Assembly (NCBI GenBank): GCA_034437795.1
Contig: DAOTTI010000012.1
Coordinates: 1 to 64,000 of the forward strand
Source of the DNA: DAOTTI01 sp034437795
Lineage (GTDB): Bacteria; Chloroflexota; UBA11872; UBA12225
Reading direction: 5' to 3'
Length of the DNA stretch: 64,000 bases
Both the position numbers and the translations under genes were made by a program. Position 1 is the stretch's first letter. Each line of letters starts with the position of its first letter. Under the pieces are notes generated by a model, which was given only the letters and a program-made list of their open reading frames with translations, was not told the DNA's origin and did not search any database. Positions 1-8,477 of this stretch are shown one piece after another.

Positions 1-489
1 CAGCCGGCGCCCACGCGGCGCACCATCCCCGCGCGGCCGGTTCCTGTGGCCACTCGCCACGCCTCACGAGCGGTGCGGCGCGAGCTCTTCGAGCCATCGC
101 ACCCCATGGCGCGCCTGCTGGCCGCCGCCGGCGAGGCCGCCCTCGAGCCGGCTGCGGGGAAGGATGGCTACCGGCCGCGGCCGGCCGCGCCGCAAGCGGA
201 TGGCGTTCCCTCGCAGCGGCCTCCTAGCAGCACCGCGCCGGCCGTGGCGTCACCGGATGTCCCGCCGGTGGCGCAGCCGATCGAGCGACCGGTGCTGGAG
301 GCTGGGCCGGAGCCAGAGCCGGAGGAACGCCACCCGCCGACCCTGGAGGCGCTGGCTGCCCGCTTCAGCCACCGGCGCGAGCGGCCGAAGCGGCCGGACG
401 CGAACGCGCCGGCCAGGCCGGACCGCTCCCGGCTGGAGCGCGAGAAGCAGGCGGCCATCCTGGCGCGCCTGCGCGCGGGCCAGGTGTAG
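1..489 (+). CDS. Hypothetical protein, 3' part (5' end outside window)
   Basis: The frame is open from base 1 and ends at TAG 487-489, so this is the C-terminal part of a gene that begins upstream; a GTG at 46 is only the first possible internal start. The visible 162 residues are rich in Ala, Pro, Arg and Glu, with a Pro-rich central stretch and a charged C-terminal helix (EREKQAAILARLRAG). No domain, signal peptide or membrane segment is recognisable. The convergent neighbour at 505 runs on the other strand, 15 bp away. Codon positions look coding (GC-rich third positions), but low complexity keeps confidence moderate. Function unknown. Confidence 0.5.
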   Translation, partial: QPAPTRRTIPARPVPVATRHASRAVRRELFEPSHPMARLLAAAGEAALEPAAGKDGYRPRPAAPQADGVPSQRPPSSTAPAVASPDVPPVAQPIERPVLEAGPEPEPEERHPPTLEALAARFSHRRERPKRPDANAPARPDRSRLEREKQAAILARLRAGQV

Positions 490-504
490 GCCCGCTCGCT
501 GCGC

Positions 505-1332
505 TCACATGGCCAGGATCTGGTCCAGCCGCTGGGCAGTGTCGCGGATGCCCTGGCCTTCGGGCATGTTGGAGACGCTCACCTCCGAGGTGAGGTAGTC
601 GTCGTACCCGGCCTTACGAAGCTCGGCCATGACCGCGGGGTAGTCGGCGTCGCCGTCCAGGAGCTGGCAGAAACCCTTGGCGGTGGCGACGGCGCGCTTG
701 AAGTCCTTGACGTGCACCTTCTTGATGCGCTGGCCCAGGATGGCCACCCAGTGCTGCGGGTAGCCGTACAGGATGCAGTTGCCGACGTCGAAGTAGGCGC
801 CGATCAGCGGATGGCCCACCTCGTCGATCATCTGGCGCATCTCGATCGGGCTCAAGATGAACTTGTTCCACACGTTCTCAATGGCCAGGGCCACACCGTA
901 GCGCTCGGCGTATGGGACAACAGCCGCCAGCGCTTCCCGCGTCCACTCCCAGGCATGGTCGTAGCGCGTCTCGGGCCGGAGCTGCCCCGGATGGAGCAGG
1001 ACGGCGGTAGCGCCCAGCCATCTGGCGCGCTCCAGGGTACGCCCCAGCTTCTCGACGCACTCGCGGCGCACGGCAGGGTCCGGGTGAATGACGGGCGTGG
1101 TGCGGACGGCCGCGCCGCCCATCACGCTGGGGAGCTCCACACCCACGCGCGCCGCCACCTCACGGATCTGGGCGGCTTCGCGCTCGGTCGTCTCCAGGGT
1201 TAGGGGGCCCGCGCCGGGCTCGGCGACGTTGAGCTCCACGCCCTGGAAGCCGGCCTCTCTGGCGGCGCGGAGCCGGCCCTCCAGATCGCCGGGCTCACCC
1301 GGAATGCAGCCCCAGCAAATGCCTTTCTTCAC
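505..1332 (-). CDS. Sugar phosphate isomerase/epimerase (xylose isomerase-like TIM barrel)
   Basis: A 275-residue TIM-barrel protein of the AP endonuclease 2/xylose isomerase-like superfamily, which epimerises or isomerises keto-sugars through a divalent metal. The four expected ligands are visible at the right spacing: E152 (IENVWN), D182 (FDVGN), H207 (VHVKDF) and E250 (TSEVS), as in D-tagatose/L-ribulose 3-epimerases. The start is GTG at 1330-1332 because AAGGAGG sits 6 nt upstream and the protein begins at the first barrel strand. The same frame stays open up to 1527, but that stretch runs into an 86-bp repeat and is not coding. Substrate cannot be told; the catabolic neighbourhood suggests a plant-derived sugar or sugar acid. 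Confidence 0.88.
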   Translation of the reverse strand: MKKGICWGCIPGEPGDLEGRLRAAREAGFQGVELNVAEPGAGPLTLETTEREAAQIREVAARVGVELPSVMGGAAVRTTPVIHPDPAVRRECVEKLGRTLERARWLGATAVLLHPGQLRPETRYDHAWEWTREALAAVVPYAERYGVALAIENVWNKFILSPIEMRQMIDEVGHPLIGAYFDVGNCILYGYPQHWVAILGQRIKKVHVKDFKRAVATAKGFCQLLDGDADYPAVMAELRKAGYDDYLTSEVSVSNMPEGQGIRDTAQRLDQILAM

Positions 1333-1457
1333 GCGGTCCTCCTTGCTCGGGGCAAGTATACGCAGGCGCCGGTCGGCCGCTGCGCCGGCCGGCTGCGGGC
1401 TCCATGCTCCCTTCCCGCCGCGGGTCGAGCGGCAGCTCCTTCCCGTGCAGGCTTGAG

Positions 1458-1543
1458 CTAAGCAGGCGCTGGTACGTGCGTGCGGGACAGGACCGCCGGG
1501 CATCGATGGACAGGGCGGCGCGAACATTCCAGCGGATACTTAC
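1458..1543 (+). repeat. 86-bp inverted-repeat element, copy 1
   Basis: First of three 86-bp copies in the window (others at 14761-14846 and 30846-30931, same orientation). The ends form an imperfect inverted repeat of about 23 nt (CTAAG...CGCTGG and CCAGCG...CTTAC), with a conserved centre containing GGGCATCGATGGACAGG. This copy is the most diverged and does not touch a gene; it lies between the divergent epimerase and crotonase genes. It gives rise to spurious reading frames on both strands. Confidence 0.85.
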
Positions 1544-1590
1544 CCTGGGCTGTTCCTGAGTGGAGCTTGCATCGCCGCCCGCTCCCAAAG

Positions 1591-1680
1591 GAGCCCTCAT
1601 CCTAACCCGCTCCCTATGGGAGAGACGACCTCGTCGCAGACGGGACTCGTCGCTGGCCGTGAAGAAGCCAGGCTAGGCTA
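1591..1680. repeat. Intergenic palindromic repeat, GGGAGAG family (type A)
   Basis: Contains GCTCCCTATGGGAGAG followed by CTCGTCGCTGGCCGTG, the layout that recurs at many intergenic sites here: a GAGCCCTCACCC lead, a CTCCC/GGGAG palindrome, and a TCGCTGGCCGTG tail. Non-coding. It lies directly upstream of the crotonase gene and, with copy 1 of the 86-bp element, fills the 358-bp gap 1333-1690. Confidence 0.7.
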
Positions 1681-1690
1681 CAGTTAGGCC

Positions 1691-2500
1691 ATGGGCGACG
1701 AGTACCAGTTCATCCGCTACCAGGTGGCGGGTCGGATAGCCGTCATCACCATCAACCGGCCCGACGTGCTCAATGCCATTCACCCTCCGGCGTCCGCTGA
1801 GCTGAAGGACGCCTGGCGGCGCGTGCGGGAGGACCGGAACGTGTGGGTGGCCATCCTGACCGGCGCGGGCGATCGCGCCTTCTGCGCTGGCATGGACCTG
1901 AAGTGGGCCGCGGCGCACGCCGACGAGCGGCGCCGGAGCAGCGCGCCGGACCTCACCGTCCACTTCGGCGGGCTGGTCGACGCGCCGGACCGCTTTGACC
2001 TGTGGAAGCCGGTGATCGCTGCGGTGAACGGCGTGGCGGCCGGTGGGGGATGCGAGCTGGCGCTGGCTTGCGACATCGTCGTTGCGGCCGAGCATGCCCG
2101 CTTCGGCCAGCCGGAGGTGAAGCGGGGCCTGATCGCCGGCGCCGGCGGGGTGCATCGCCTGCCGCGCGCCATCCCGCTGAAGATCGCCATGGGTCTGCTC
2201 CTGACCGGCCGCCTGATCACCGCTCAGGAAGCGCACCGCTGGGGCCTGGTGAACGAGGTGGTGCCCGCGGGCGAAGCCTTGGCCGCGGCCAGGCGCTGGG
2301 CGGAAGAGATCCTGGAGGCATCTCCCCTGGCGGTGCAGGCGACCAAGCAGGCGGCACTCCTGGGCCTCGAACGCCCCCTGGCCGACGCCCTGGATGAGCG
2401 GCACTATCCGGCGGTGGCGCGCCTGCGCGCGTCCGAGGACCCGGTGGAAGGCCCCCTGGCTTTCGCGGAGAAGCGCCCGCCCCGCTGGACGCCGCCGTGA
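1691..2500 (+). CDS. Enoyl-CoA hydratase/isomerase family protein (crotonase)
   Basis: A 269-residue crotonase-fold protein. The oxyanion-hole segments are clear: FCAGMDL around residues 64-70 and GVAAGGGCELALACD around 114-128. The first catalytic Glu of enoyl-CoA hydratase is kept (E142 in QPEV), but the position of the second (E164 in rat hydratase, AMEMVLTG) is Gly168 in AMGLLLTG. The enzyme may therefore be an isomerase, hydrolase or lyase rather than a true hydratase. ATG 1691 is the natural family start; no strong ribosome binding site precedes it. It stands alone between divergent and convergent neighbours. Confidence 0.9.
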   Translation: MGDEYQFIRYQVAGRIAVITINRPDVLNAIHPPASAELKDAWRRVREDRNVWVAILTGAGDRAFCAGMDLKWAAAHADERRRSSAPDLTVHFGGLVDAPDRFDLWKPVIAAVNGVAAGGGCELALACDIVVAAEHARFGQPEVKRGLIAGAGGVHRLPRAIPLKIAMGLLLTGRLITAQEAHRWGLVNEVVPAGEALAAARRWAEEILEASPLAVQATKQAALLGLERPLADALDERHYPAVARLRASEDPVEGPLAFAEKRPPRWTPP

Positions 2501-2618
2501 CGCAGCGGCGTGGCTGGGCCAATCTCCGGTGAGGTGACGGCGCGGGCGGACCGGCAGACAGAGGCTGATACGGGTCGTCACGGTGTGGCGCCGGTAGTGA
2601 GGCGAAGCGCCGCCGGCG

Positions 2619-3374
2619 TCAGGCCGGCAGCCGGCGCGCCAGGACGCGATAGCGGCAGAACTGGCAGGAAGGCGCGGCCGGAGGCAGGTCGGGGCGCGAG
2701 AGGACGTCCAGCACCTGGCGGAGAAAGGCGATGAACGCTCGCTCATCGCGCGGGCACTCGATCCACACCGTGTCGCTACAGAGGGCGTAGCGCCGAGGGG
2801 AGCCCCTGATGCGCCCCATCGCCGTGGGCCCGACGCGCAGCAGGCCCAGGCGTGTGATGGGGGCCAGGAGCGGGCGGCCGGGCGCGGGGTGCTCCAGGGC
2901 GTAGGCGTAGGCGTGGAGCTGCCGCCACAGGAGGCCGGCGCCGGCGGTACGCGGATCGCGCGTCTTGAAGTCGATCAGGCCGTAGCTCCCGTCCGCGAAC
3001 CTGACCACGGAGTCATACCGGCCGGAGATGACGCAGCGGGCCGCGTACCCGGGCAGCCCGATAGGCGTCGACCGTACGGCTTGCTCGCGGCAGTCGATCG
3101 TTCCAGGCGGCATCCCTTCCACGATGCGGACGATGTCCCGCCCCGCGAAATAGCACCGCATGATGCGATCGATCTGGATAAAGATCGCGGGGAATGGCGT
3201 GCGGGGGCGCCGCACCCCGCGCGCGACCTGCAAGTAGAAGCAGCGCCGGCAGTCTTCCCAGACGTAGGCCAGGTCCGACGGCCAGAGGGTGAACGTGGGC
3301 GGCCGGCGGCGCATCGGCTGGACCGCCCGACCGGCCTTCGCCACGTTCTGGATATCCGCTGCCTGGGGCATCAT
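2619..3374 (-). CDS. PD-(D/E)XK nuclease family protein with a probable four-Cys (Fe-S type) site
   Basis: About 251 residues. The nuclease core is visible as D121 (GRYDSV), D135-x-K137 (LIDFKT) and a downstream Gln/Tyr helix (RQLHAYAYAL), the PD-(D/E)XK_1/RecB-Cas4 arrangement. Two Cys near the N-terminus (C42, C45 in EDCRRC) and two near the C-terminus (CQFC) frame the core, as in Cas4 and AddB where four Cys hold an iron-sulfur cluster. No cas, addA or recC gene is nearby. The frame is open far upstream over the divergent sulfatase, but ATG 3374 (or the next ATG) starts the conserved region and lies just below a TATAAT-like box. Likely a standalone DNA-processing nuclease; substrate unknown. 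Confidence 0.78.
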   Translation of the reverse strand: MMPQAADIQNVAKAGRAVQPMRRRPPTFTLWPSDLAYVWEDCRRCFYLQVARGVRRPRTPFPAIFIQIDRIMRCYFAGRDIVRIVEGMPPGTIDCREQAVRSTPIGLPGYAARCVISGRYDSVVRFADGSYGLIDFKTRDPRTAGAGLLWRQLHAYAYALEHPAPGRPLLAPITRLGLLRVGPTAMGRIRGSPRRYALCSDTVWIECPRDERAFIAFLRQVLDVLSRPDLPPAAPSCQFCRYRVLARRLPA

Positions 3375-3408
3375 CACGGAGCCGCGCCGCCTTCGCGGCG
3401 CATGGCCT

Positions 3409-3414
3409 ATTATA
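3409..3414 (-). promoter_or_regulatory. Candidate -10 box of the PD-(D/E)XK gene
   Basis: On the minus strand this reads TATAAT, an exact sigma-70 -10 hexamer in an otherwise very GC-rich region, 35-40 nt upstream of the ATG at 3374. No convincing -35 hexamer is visible. It lies in the 213-bp divergent intergenic region shared with the sulfatase. Confidence 0.4.
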
Positions 3415-3587
3415 CGGTTACGTGTAGCAGTGGCCCCATGGGCGCGAGCGCGGCGTGGTACGATGCGCCCCACCGGCGCGGTGCGCCAGGCCGTACACTC
3501 CCGGCCGAGTGGAAGTCTGCCGGCCAGTCTCGTCCCGCGTGCGCCGAACGTGCAGCGAGCCGGAGACGGGCCGGCGAAAGGAGCCCG

Positions 3588-5096
3588 ATGAGCCAGACCG
3601 CCAAGCGCCCACGAAACATCCTCTTCCTCTGGACCGATGAGCAGCGTCCGGACACCATTGGAGCCTACGGCAACCCGCGGATCAGAACACCCAATCTCGA
3701 CCGGCTGGCGGCGGGCGCCGTGCTGTTCGAGTGGGCGTACTGCTCGATGCCGGTCTGCACCCCGTCGCGGGGGACGGTGCTCACCGGCCTGTATCCGCAC
3801 AGCCACCGCGCGATCTACAACAATGTGCCCTTGCCGGAGGACATGCCGACCATTGCCGAGCTGCTGCGCGACTACAGCTACATCTGCGGCTACGCCGGCA
3901 AGTGGCATCTGGGACGCGAGATCCACCCGCAGCGAGGCTTCGACGCCTGGTGGTCGAGTATGGAGGACGGCTACATCAAGGACCACCAGCGGGAGGGCTT
4001 CTCCACCTACCACCACTGGCTGGTGCGCCAAGGTTATCAGCCGCCGGACACCGCGCCGGATGGCTCCAAGGTATTCAGTCGCAGCACGGCGGCGCGCCTG
4101 CCGGAGGCGGCGGGCAAGCCGGCGTTTCTGGCTCAGGAGGCCTGCCGGTTTCTGGACACGTACGGCCACCAGCCCTTCGCGCTCTACGTCAACTTCCTGG
4201 AGCCGCACATGCCCTTCTTCGGCCCGTGGGATGACCTGTATGCGCCGGAGGAGATGGAGCTGCCCGAGACGTGGTACGGCGAGCCGGATCCAGGCATGCC
4301 CCTGCGCCACCGGCTGCGGCGCGCGCACTACGCCTCGGCCCACAACCGGCACGTACGGACCAACGACGAGCGGGGCTGGAAGGAGCTCAAGGCCCGCTAC
4401 TGGGGGCTGGCCAGCCTGGTGGACAAGTACGCCGGCCGGATCCTGGACCACCTGGAGGCGCTGGGCCTGACCGAGAGCACGATCGTGGTCTACAGCACCG
4501 ATCACGGGGACATGATGGGCGAGCACCGGCTGATCGCCAAAGGCGTGCAGTACGAAGGGGCGTCACGGGTGCCGTTGATCGTGCGCGTCCCCGGCGTCGA
4601 GCCACGACGGATCAAGACGCCGGTGAGCCAGGTGGACCTGCTGCCGACGCTGCTGGACGCCCTGGGCCTGCCGGTGCCGGGACACGCCCAGGGAAGGTCG
4701 CTGCTGCCGCTGATGCGGGAGGGCGACACGGCACCGGACGAGGCGGAGATCGTCTTCGAGTGGAGTGGCGCCCAGGGGGGCCAGACCGCCGACGGCCATC
4801 GTTTGGCGCCGGACGAGGTGGGCGACGCGGAGCGGGAGCGGGCCGTGCAGGCGCTACGGGCGCAGCAGCGAACGATCCGGCGCGGCCGCTGGAAGCTGAC
4901 GGTGGACGAGGCCGGCGACCACGAGCTCTACGATCTGGTGGCCGATCCGCAGGAGACGCGGAACCTCTTGTACGCCGGCAGCGGCCGGACGCCGACGGCC
5001 GAGGCGCGGGCCGTGGCGCAGGACCTCTGGGCGCGTCTGCGGGCGTGGCAGGAGCGGACGGGGGACACGTGCATCTTGCCTGATCCGGTGGGCTAG
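3588..5096 (+). CDS. Sulfatase (alkaline phosphatase superfamily arylsulfatase)
   Basis: A 502-residue sulfatase. The signature C57-T-P-S-R61 is the CxPSR motif whose Cys is oxidised to formylglycine in active type I sulfatases. Metal and substrate residues are present: the N-terminal WTDEQR, the GKWHLG block and the STDHGDMMGEH block. It cleaves sulfate esters, likely from a sulfated glycan. There is no signal peptide at the chosen start, so it appears cytoplasmic. ATG 3588 is chosen because AAAGGAG lies 5 nt upstream and the protein begins at the first core strand; the frame is open further upstream but overlaps the nuclease gene. No formylglycine-generating enzyme gene is in the window. 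Confidence 0.93.
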   Translation: MSQTAKRPRNILFLWTDEQRPDTIGAYGNPRIRTPNLDRLAAGAVLFEWAYCSMPVCTPSRGTVLTGLYPHSHRAIYNNVPLPEDMPTIAELLRDYSYICGYAGKWHLGREIHPQRGFDAWWSSMEDGYIKDHQREGFSTYHHWLVRQGYQPPDTAPDGSKVFSRSTAARLPEAAGKPAFLAQEACRFLDTYGHQPFALYVNFLEPHMPFFGPWDDLYAPEEMELPETWYGEPDPGMPLRHRLRRAHYASAHNRHVRTNDERGWKELKARYWGLASLVDKYAGRILDHLEALGLTESTIVVYSTDHGDMMGEHRLIAKGVQYEGASRVPLIVRVPGVEPRRIKTPVSQVDLLPTLLDALGLPVPGHAQGRSLLPLMREGDTAPDEAEIVFEWSGAQGGQTADGHRLAPDEVGDAERERAVQALRAQQRTIRRGRWKLTVDEAGDHELYDLVADPQETRNLLYAGSGRTPTAEARAVAQDLWARLRAWQERTGDTCILPDPVG

Positions 5097-5347
5097 TGGG
5101 ACACCTGCCTTAGATGTGGCCACTGGCTTCGCTGGCGGAATGGCAATCGGCGTGACAAATGACCTGCCAGGCGGCGCCACAGGACTTGATCCGGGCGCGC
5201 CGCCGGCATAGGATGATGGCAGCAGGCATTCGCGTCGGGCGATGGCGCGGGCACCCCGGGCGATCGCCGGCGCCGGCATTCGGATCGTGGCGGTGACCGT
5301 TCATGAAATCGATCTCGGCAGCGAGGGGGCATCAAGGAGGGCAAGCG

Positions 5348-6685
5348 ATGGGAAACCAGGCGATCCGAAGAAGGATCATGCTGGGGGGCGCGTGTATGGC
5401 AGGAAGCGCCGTGCTGGCGGCCTGCGCGCCGGGGGCGATGGGGCGCCCCGGCGCGACGGCGCGCGAGCGGGCGCCGGTGACCCTGCGCCTGAAGACCTGG
5501 ACGAACATCATCAACATGCCGTGGTGGGAGCGGGCGGTGAAGCACTTCAACGACGCGCACGCCGCGGACAAGATCACGGTCGTGCTGGAGCACGAACCAA
5601 ACGACTATTGGACGAAGCTCACGGCGGAGTATGCGGCGGGCACTCCGCCGGACATCATCTACGCCTCGCCGCCGGACCTGCAGAGCGTGGCACTCAAGGG
5701 GATGGTGCGCGACCTTCAGCCGCACATCAAGGCCGACCGCTTCAACCTGAACGACGTCAACCCGCCGGCGCAGCTCCCGTACATGTGGGACGGCAAGGTG
5801 TGGGCGCTGGCCTGCTGGAACGACACACGCATTCTTTCCATCAACAAGAGCGCGTTCCTCGCCGCGGGGGTGCCGCTGCCGCCCGAGACATGGGACGCGC
5901 CCGGGTGGACGGTTGACGACTTCGTCAACGCGGCGCGCAAGCTGAACGATCCGGCGAACAACAAGTACGCCGTCGTGCACGAGGGCGTAGGCTCGGTGAA
6001 GCGCCTGGCCTGGCAGTTTGGGGCCTACTACTGGAACGATGACAAGGTGCCGACGCGGTCGGCGTTCAACACGCCGGAGAATGTGGCGGGGTTGCAGTGG
6101 ATCCGCGACCTCCAGTATGCCCACCGCGTGATGGCCCCGCGGACGTTCGCCAACCAGTTCGGCGGCTGGGAGCGAATGTTCCCCCAGGGGCTGATGGCGA
6201 TCGCCTGGTGCGCCTATAAGCATGTGGCCGCCGCCTGGCAGGAGATCAAGGACTTCGAGTGGAGCGTCGCGCCCATGCCGAGGGCCAAGCGACGCCTGGG
6301 CCACGTCTCGCCCCAGGCCTTCGCCACCGTTTCCACCACCAGATACCCGGACGAGGCGTGGGTGGTGGTCAAGGACTACTCAACCGGCGAGGCAAACGCC
6401 ATCATGGCCAGCGTCTCCTCCATGCCGTCGTACAAGAAGATCGACGTGTATAAGGTGGCGAACATCCCGCAGGACAAGCGCTGGATGCTGAAGATGCTCC
6501 AGGATGCCCTGAACTCGGGGAAGCCGGAGGTGCCCCACCCGAACGTCAAGCTGGAGATGCTGCAGGCGATGGACGCGGAGGTGACGGACCTGCTGGACGA
6601 CAAGAAGTCGGCCCAGGAGGCGGCACGCAGCGGGGCGGAGCGGGTCAACGCCATCTTCGAGCAGTACGGCATCAGGCCGAAGTGA
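5348..6685 (+). CDS. Lipoprotein extracellular solute-binding protein, family 1
   Basis: A 445-residue ABC-type sugar-binding lipoprotein. The N-terminus has RRRI, a hydrophobic stretch and a lipobox ending at C26 (LAAC). The remainder has the usual blocks: mature start VTLRLKTW, AAGTPPDIIYA, a GKVWALA segment and a WTVDDFV hinge region. AAGGAGG at 5334-5340 sits 7 nt before ATG 5348, which fixes the start; an in-frame ATG at 5303 is less likely. It should bind a sugar outside the membrane and deliver it to a permease, but no permease or ATPase gene is adjacent. The preceding 250 bp (5097-5347) hold nothing else recognised. Confidence 0.9.
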   Translation: MGNQAIRRRIMLGGACMAGSAVLAACAPGAMGRPGATARERAPVTLRLKTWTNIINMPWWERAVKHFNDAHAADKITVVLEHEPNDYWTKLTAEYAAGTPPDIIYASPPDLQSVALKGMVRDLQPHIKADRFNLNDVNPPAQLPYMWDGKVWALACWNDTRILSINKSAFLAAGVPLPPETWDAPGWTVDDFVNAARKLNDPANNKYAVVHEGVGSVKRLAWQFGAYYWNDDKVPTRSAFNTPENVAGLQWIRDLQYAHRVMAPRTFANQFGGWERMFPQGLMAIAWCAYKHVAAAWQEIKDFEWSVAPMPRAKRRLGHVSPQAFATVSTTRYPDEAWVVVKDYSTGEANAIMASVSSMPSYKKIDVYKVANIPQDKRWMLKMLQDALNSGKPEVPHPNVKLEMLQAMDAEVTDLLDDKKSAQEAARSGAERVNAIFEQYGIRPK

Positions 6686-6745
6686 GCAGGTGGCGTTCCG
6701 CTCGGCTGCGCCTCGCCGGAGGCGGGCGAGCGGGCCACTAGCTGC

Positions 6746-8194
6746 TCACCACTCCTCCTCCACCCCGTCCTCCGACCAGCGGGTGTGGAAGGTGCCCGGA
6801 CGGTCGATGCGGCGGTAGGTGTGGGCGCCGAAGTAGTCGCGCAGGCCCTGGAGCAGGTTGGCTGGGAGGCGCTCCCGCCGGTAGCCGTCGTAATAGGCCA
6901 GGGCGGCCGAGAAGGCGGGCACAGGTACGCCCAGGTTCACGGCGCTGGCGACGACGCGGCGCCAGGCGTCCTGGCACTGGGCCGCCACGTCGCGGAAGGA
7001 GGGGGCCAGAAGCAGGTTTTGCAGGCTGGGGTCGGCGCGGTAGGCCTCGCGGATGCGCTCGAGCAAGCGGGCGCGGATGATGCAGCCGCCGCGCCAGATA
7101 GTGGCAATGGCCCCCAGGTCGAGGTTCCAGGCGAACTCGGCGCCGGCGGCGGCCATCTGCTGAAAGCCCTGGGCGTAGGCGACGATCTTGGAGGCGAGCA
7201 GGGCGTCGTGCACGTCCGTGACTAGCTCCCGGCCCCCGGCCGGCGCGGTGCGGGAGGCGGGGCCGGAAAGGACGCGGGCTGCGCGCTCGCGCTCCGGTTT
7301 CAGCGCGGAGAGGAACCGCGCGAAGACCGCCTCGGCGATGGCGGTGGCGGGGACGCCGAGGTCGAGGGCGTGCTGGGAGGACCACTTGCCGGTGCCTTTC
7401 TGGGCGGCCTCGTCCAGGATGACGTCGACCAGGGGCGTGCCGGTACGGGCATCGACCTTACGCAGCACGTGGGCGGTGATCTCGATCAGGTAGGAATTGA
7501 GGGGGCCCTTGTTCCACTCGGCGAAGATCTCGGCCAGCTCGGGGGCGCCGAGGCCGAGCCCATGCTGGAGCAGGTCGTACGCCTCAGCGATGAGCTGCAT
7601 GTCGGCGTACTCGATGCCGTTATGGACCATCTTCACGTAGTGGCCGGCGCCGTCCGGGCCGATGAAGGCCACGCAGGGGATGCCATCGACCTGGGCCGCG
7701 ATGCGGGTGAAGATCGGCTCAACGGCCTCGCGATAGGCCGACTCGTTCCCACCGGGCATGATGCTCGGCCCGTGGAGCGCGCCCTCTTCGCCGCCGGAGA
7801 TGCCGGCGCCGATGAAGCGCAGGCCGGCCTCCTCTAGCTCCCGCGAGCGGCGCTGCGTATCCGCGAAGTGCGAGTTCCCGCCGTCGATGATGATGTCGCC
7901 CGGATCGAGGTGCGGGCGCAATTCAGCGATGACGGCGTCCACCGCCGGGCCGGCCTGGACCATGAGCAGGATGGCGCGCGGCCGGGCGAGGGCACCAACG
8001 AACTCCGCGATGGTGCGCGCTGGCGTGATCGGCCCTTCGTGCCCGTGGGTGGCGATGAACTGCTCGGTGCGGGCGGTAGTACGGTTGTACACCGCCACAG
8101 GGATGCCCTTATGGGCGATGTTCCGCGCCAGGTTCTGCCCCATCACCGCCAGGCCCAGGACACCGATGCGGCTCTTCCTGTCGTACTGCGCCAT
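6746..8194 (-). CDS. gnd: 6-phosphogluconate dehydrogenase, decarboxylating
   Basis: A 482-residue, full-length homodimer-type enzyme of the oxidative pentose phosphate pathway (6-phosphogluconate + NADP+ to ribulose 5-phosphate + CO2). It shows the N-terminal Rossmann motif GVLGLAVMGQNLARN, the IIDGGNSHFADT segment, the ISGGEEGA block, the signature HYVKMVHNGIEYADMQLI region with catalytic Lys, EWNKGPLNSYL, and ILDEAAQKGTGKW. ATG 8194 begins MAQYDRKSRIG; upstream in-frame sequence is repeat-rich and excluded. Monocistronic and divergent from the creatininase gene. Confidence 0.97.
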   Translation of the reverse strand: MAQYDRKSRIGVLGLAVMGQNLARNIAHKGIPVAVYNRTTARTEQFIATHGHEGPITPARTIAEFVGALARPRAILLMVQAGPAVDAVIAELRPHLDPGDIIIDGGNSHFADTQRRSRELEEAGLRFIGAGISGGEEGALHGPSIMPGGNESAYREAVEPIFTRIAAQVDGIPCVAFIGPDGAGHYVKMVHNGIEYADMQLIAEAYDLLQHGLGLGAPELAEIFAEWNKGPLNSYLIEITAHVLRKVDARTGTPLVDVILDEAAQKGTGKWSSQHALDLGVPATAIAEAVFARFLSALKPERERAARVLSGPASRTAPAGGRELVTDVHDALLASKIVAYAQGFQQMAAAGAEFAWNLDLGAIATIWRGGCIIRARLLERIREAYRADPSLQNLLLAPSFRDVAAQCQDAWRRVVASAVNLGVPVPAFSAALAYYDGYRRERLPANLLQGLRDYFGAHTYRRIDRPGTFHTRWSEDGVEEEW

Positions 8195-8272
8195 ATGCTG
8201 CTCCCATCCGGCAGCAGGACTCGCTCCCCTGCCGTGCGGCAGTATACGAAGCTCCAGTGGGGACGCGGGGAG

Positions 8273-8430
8273 CACCCCTCACCCCCTGACCCCCTCTCCC
8301 GCGTGCGGGAGAGGGGGACACGGGCCACGGCGGTGCGGCTGGGCTGGGAGGGAGGAGAGCCCTCACCCCCTTTGGCCGGGGCCGCGCCGCCCCCTCTCCG
8401 ACGCGGAAGGCGGACGAGGGCCACGGCCGG
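8273..8430. repeat. Intergenic palindromic repeats, type B, with perfect 13-bp stem
   Basis: Bases 8290-8317 form a perfect inverted repeat: arm CCCCCTCTCCCGC, a 2-nt centre GT, and its exact complement. A second, degenerate unit (CCCTCACCCCC...CTCCGACGCGG) follows at 8360-8430. The same palindrome with AC in the centre occurs at 14349-14376. Non-coding; it occupies most of the 283-bp divergent region between gnd and the creatininase gene. Confidence 0.75.
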
Positions 8431-8477
8431 TGCGCTCTCCGGTACGATTGCGTGCACCCGTGATCGGAGGGAATGCG

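Noticed and set aside
1333..1527. N-terminal extension of the TIM-barrel epimerase
   Set aside because: It translates the 86-bp repeat, and AAGGAGG directly precedes the GTG at 1330-1332.
3375..4526. Upstream extension of the PD-(D/E)XK frame to 635 codons
   Set aside because: It runs antisense through the sulfatase gene; the conserved nuclease starts at 3374 next to a promoter-like box.
5093..6304. A 403-codon minus-strand frame
   Set aside because: Antisense shadow of the solute-binding-protein gene, with no domain.
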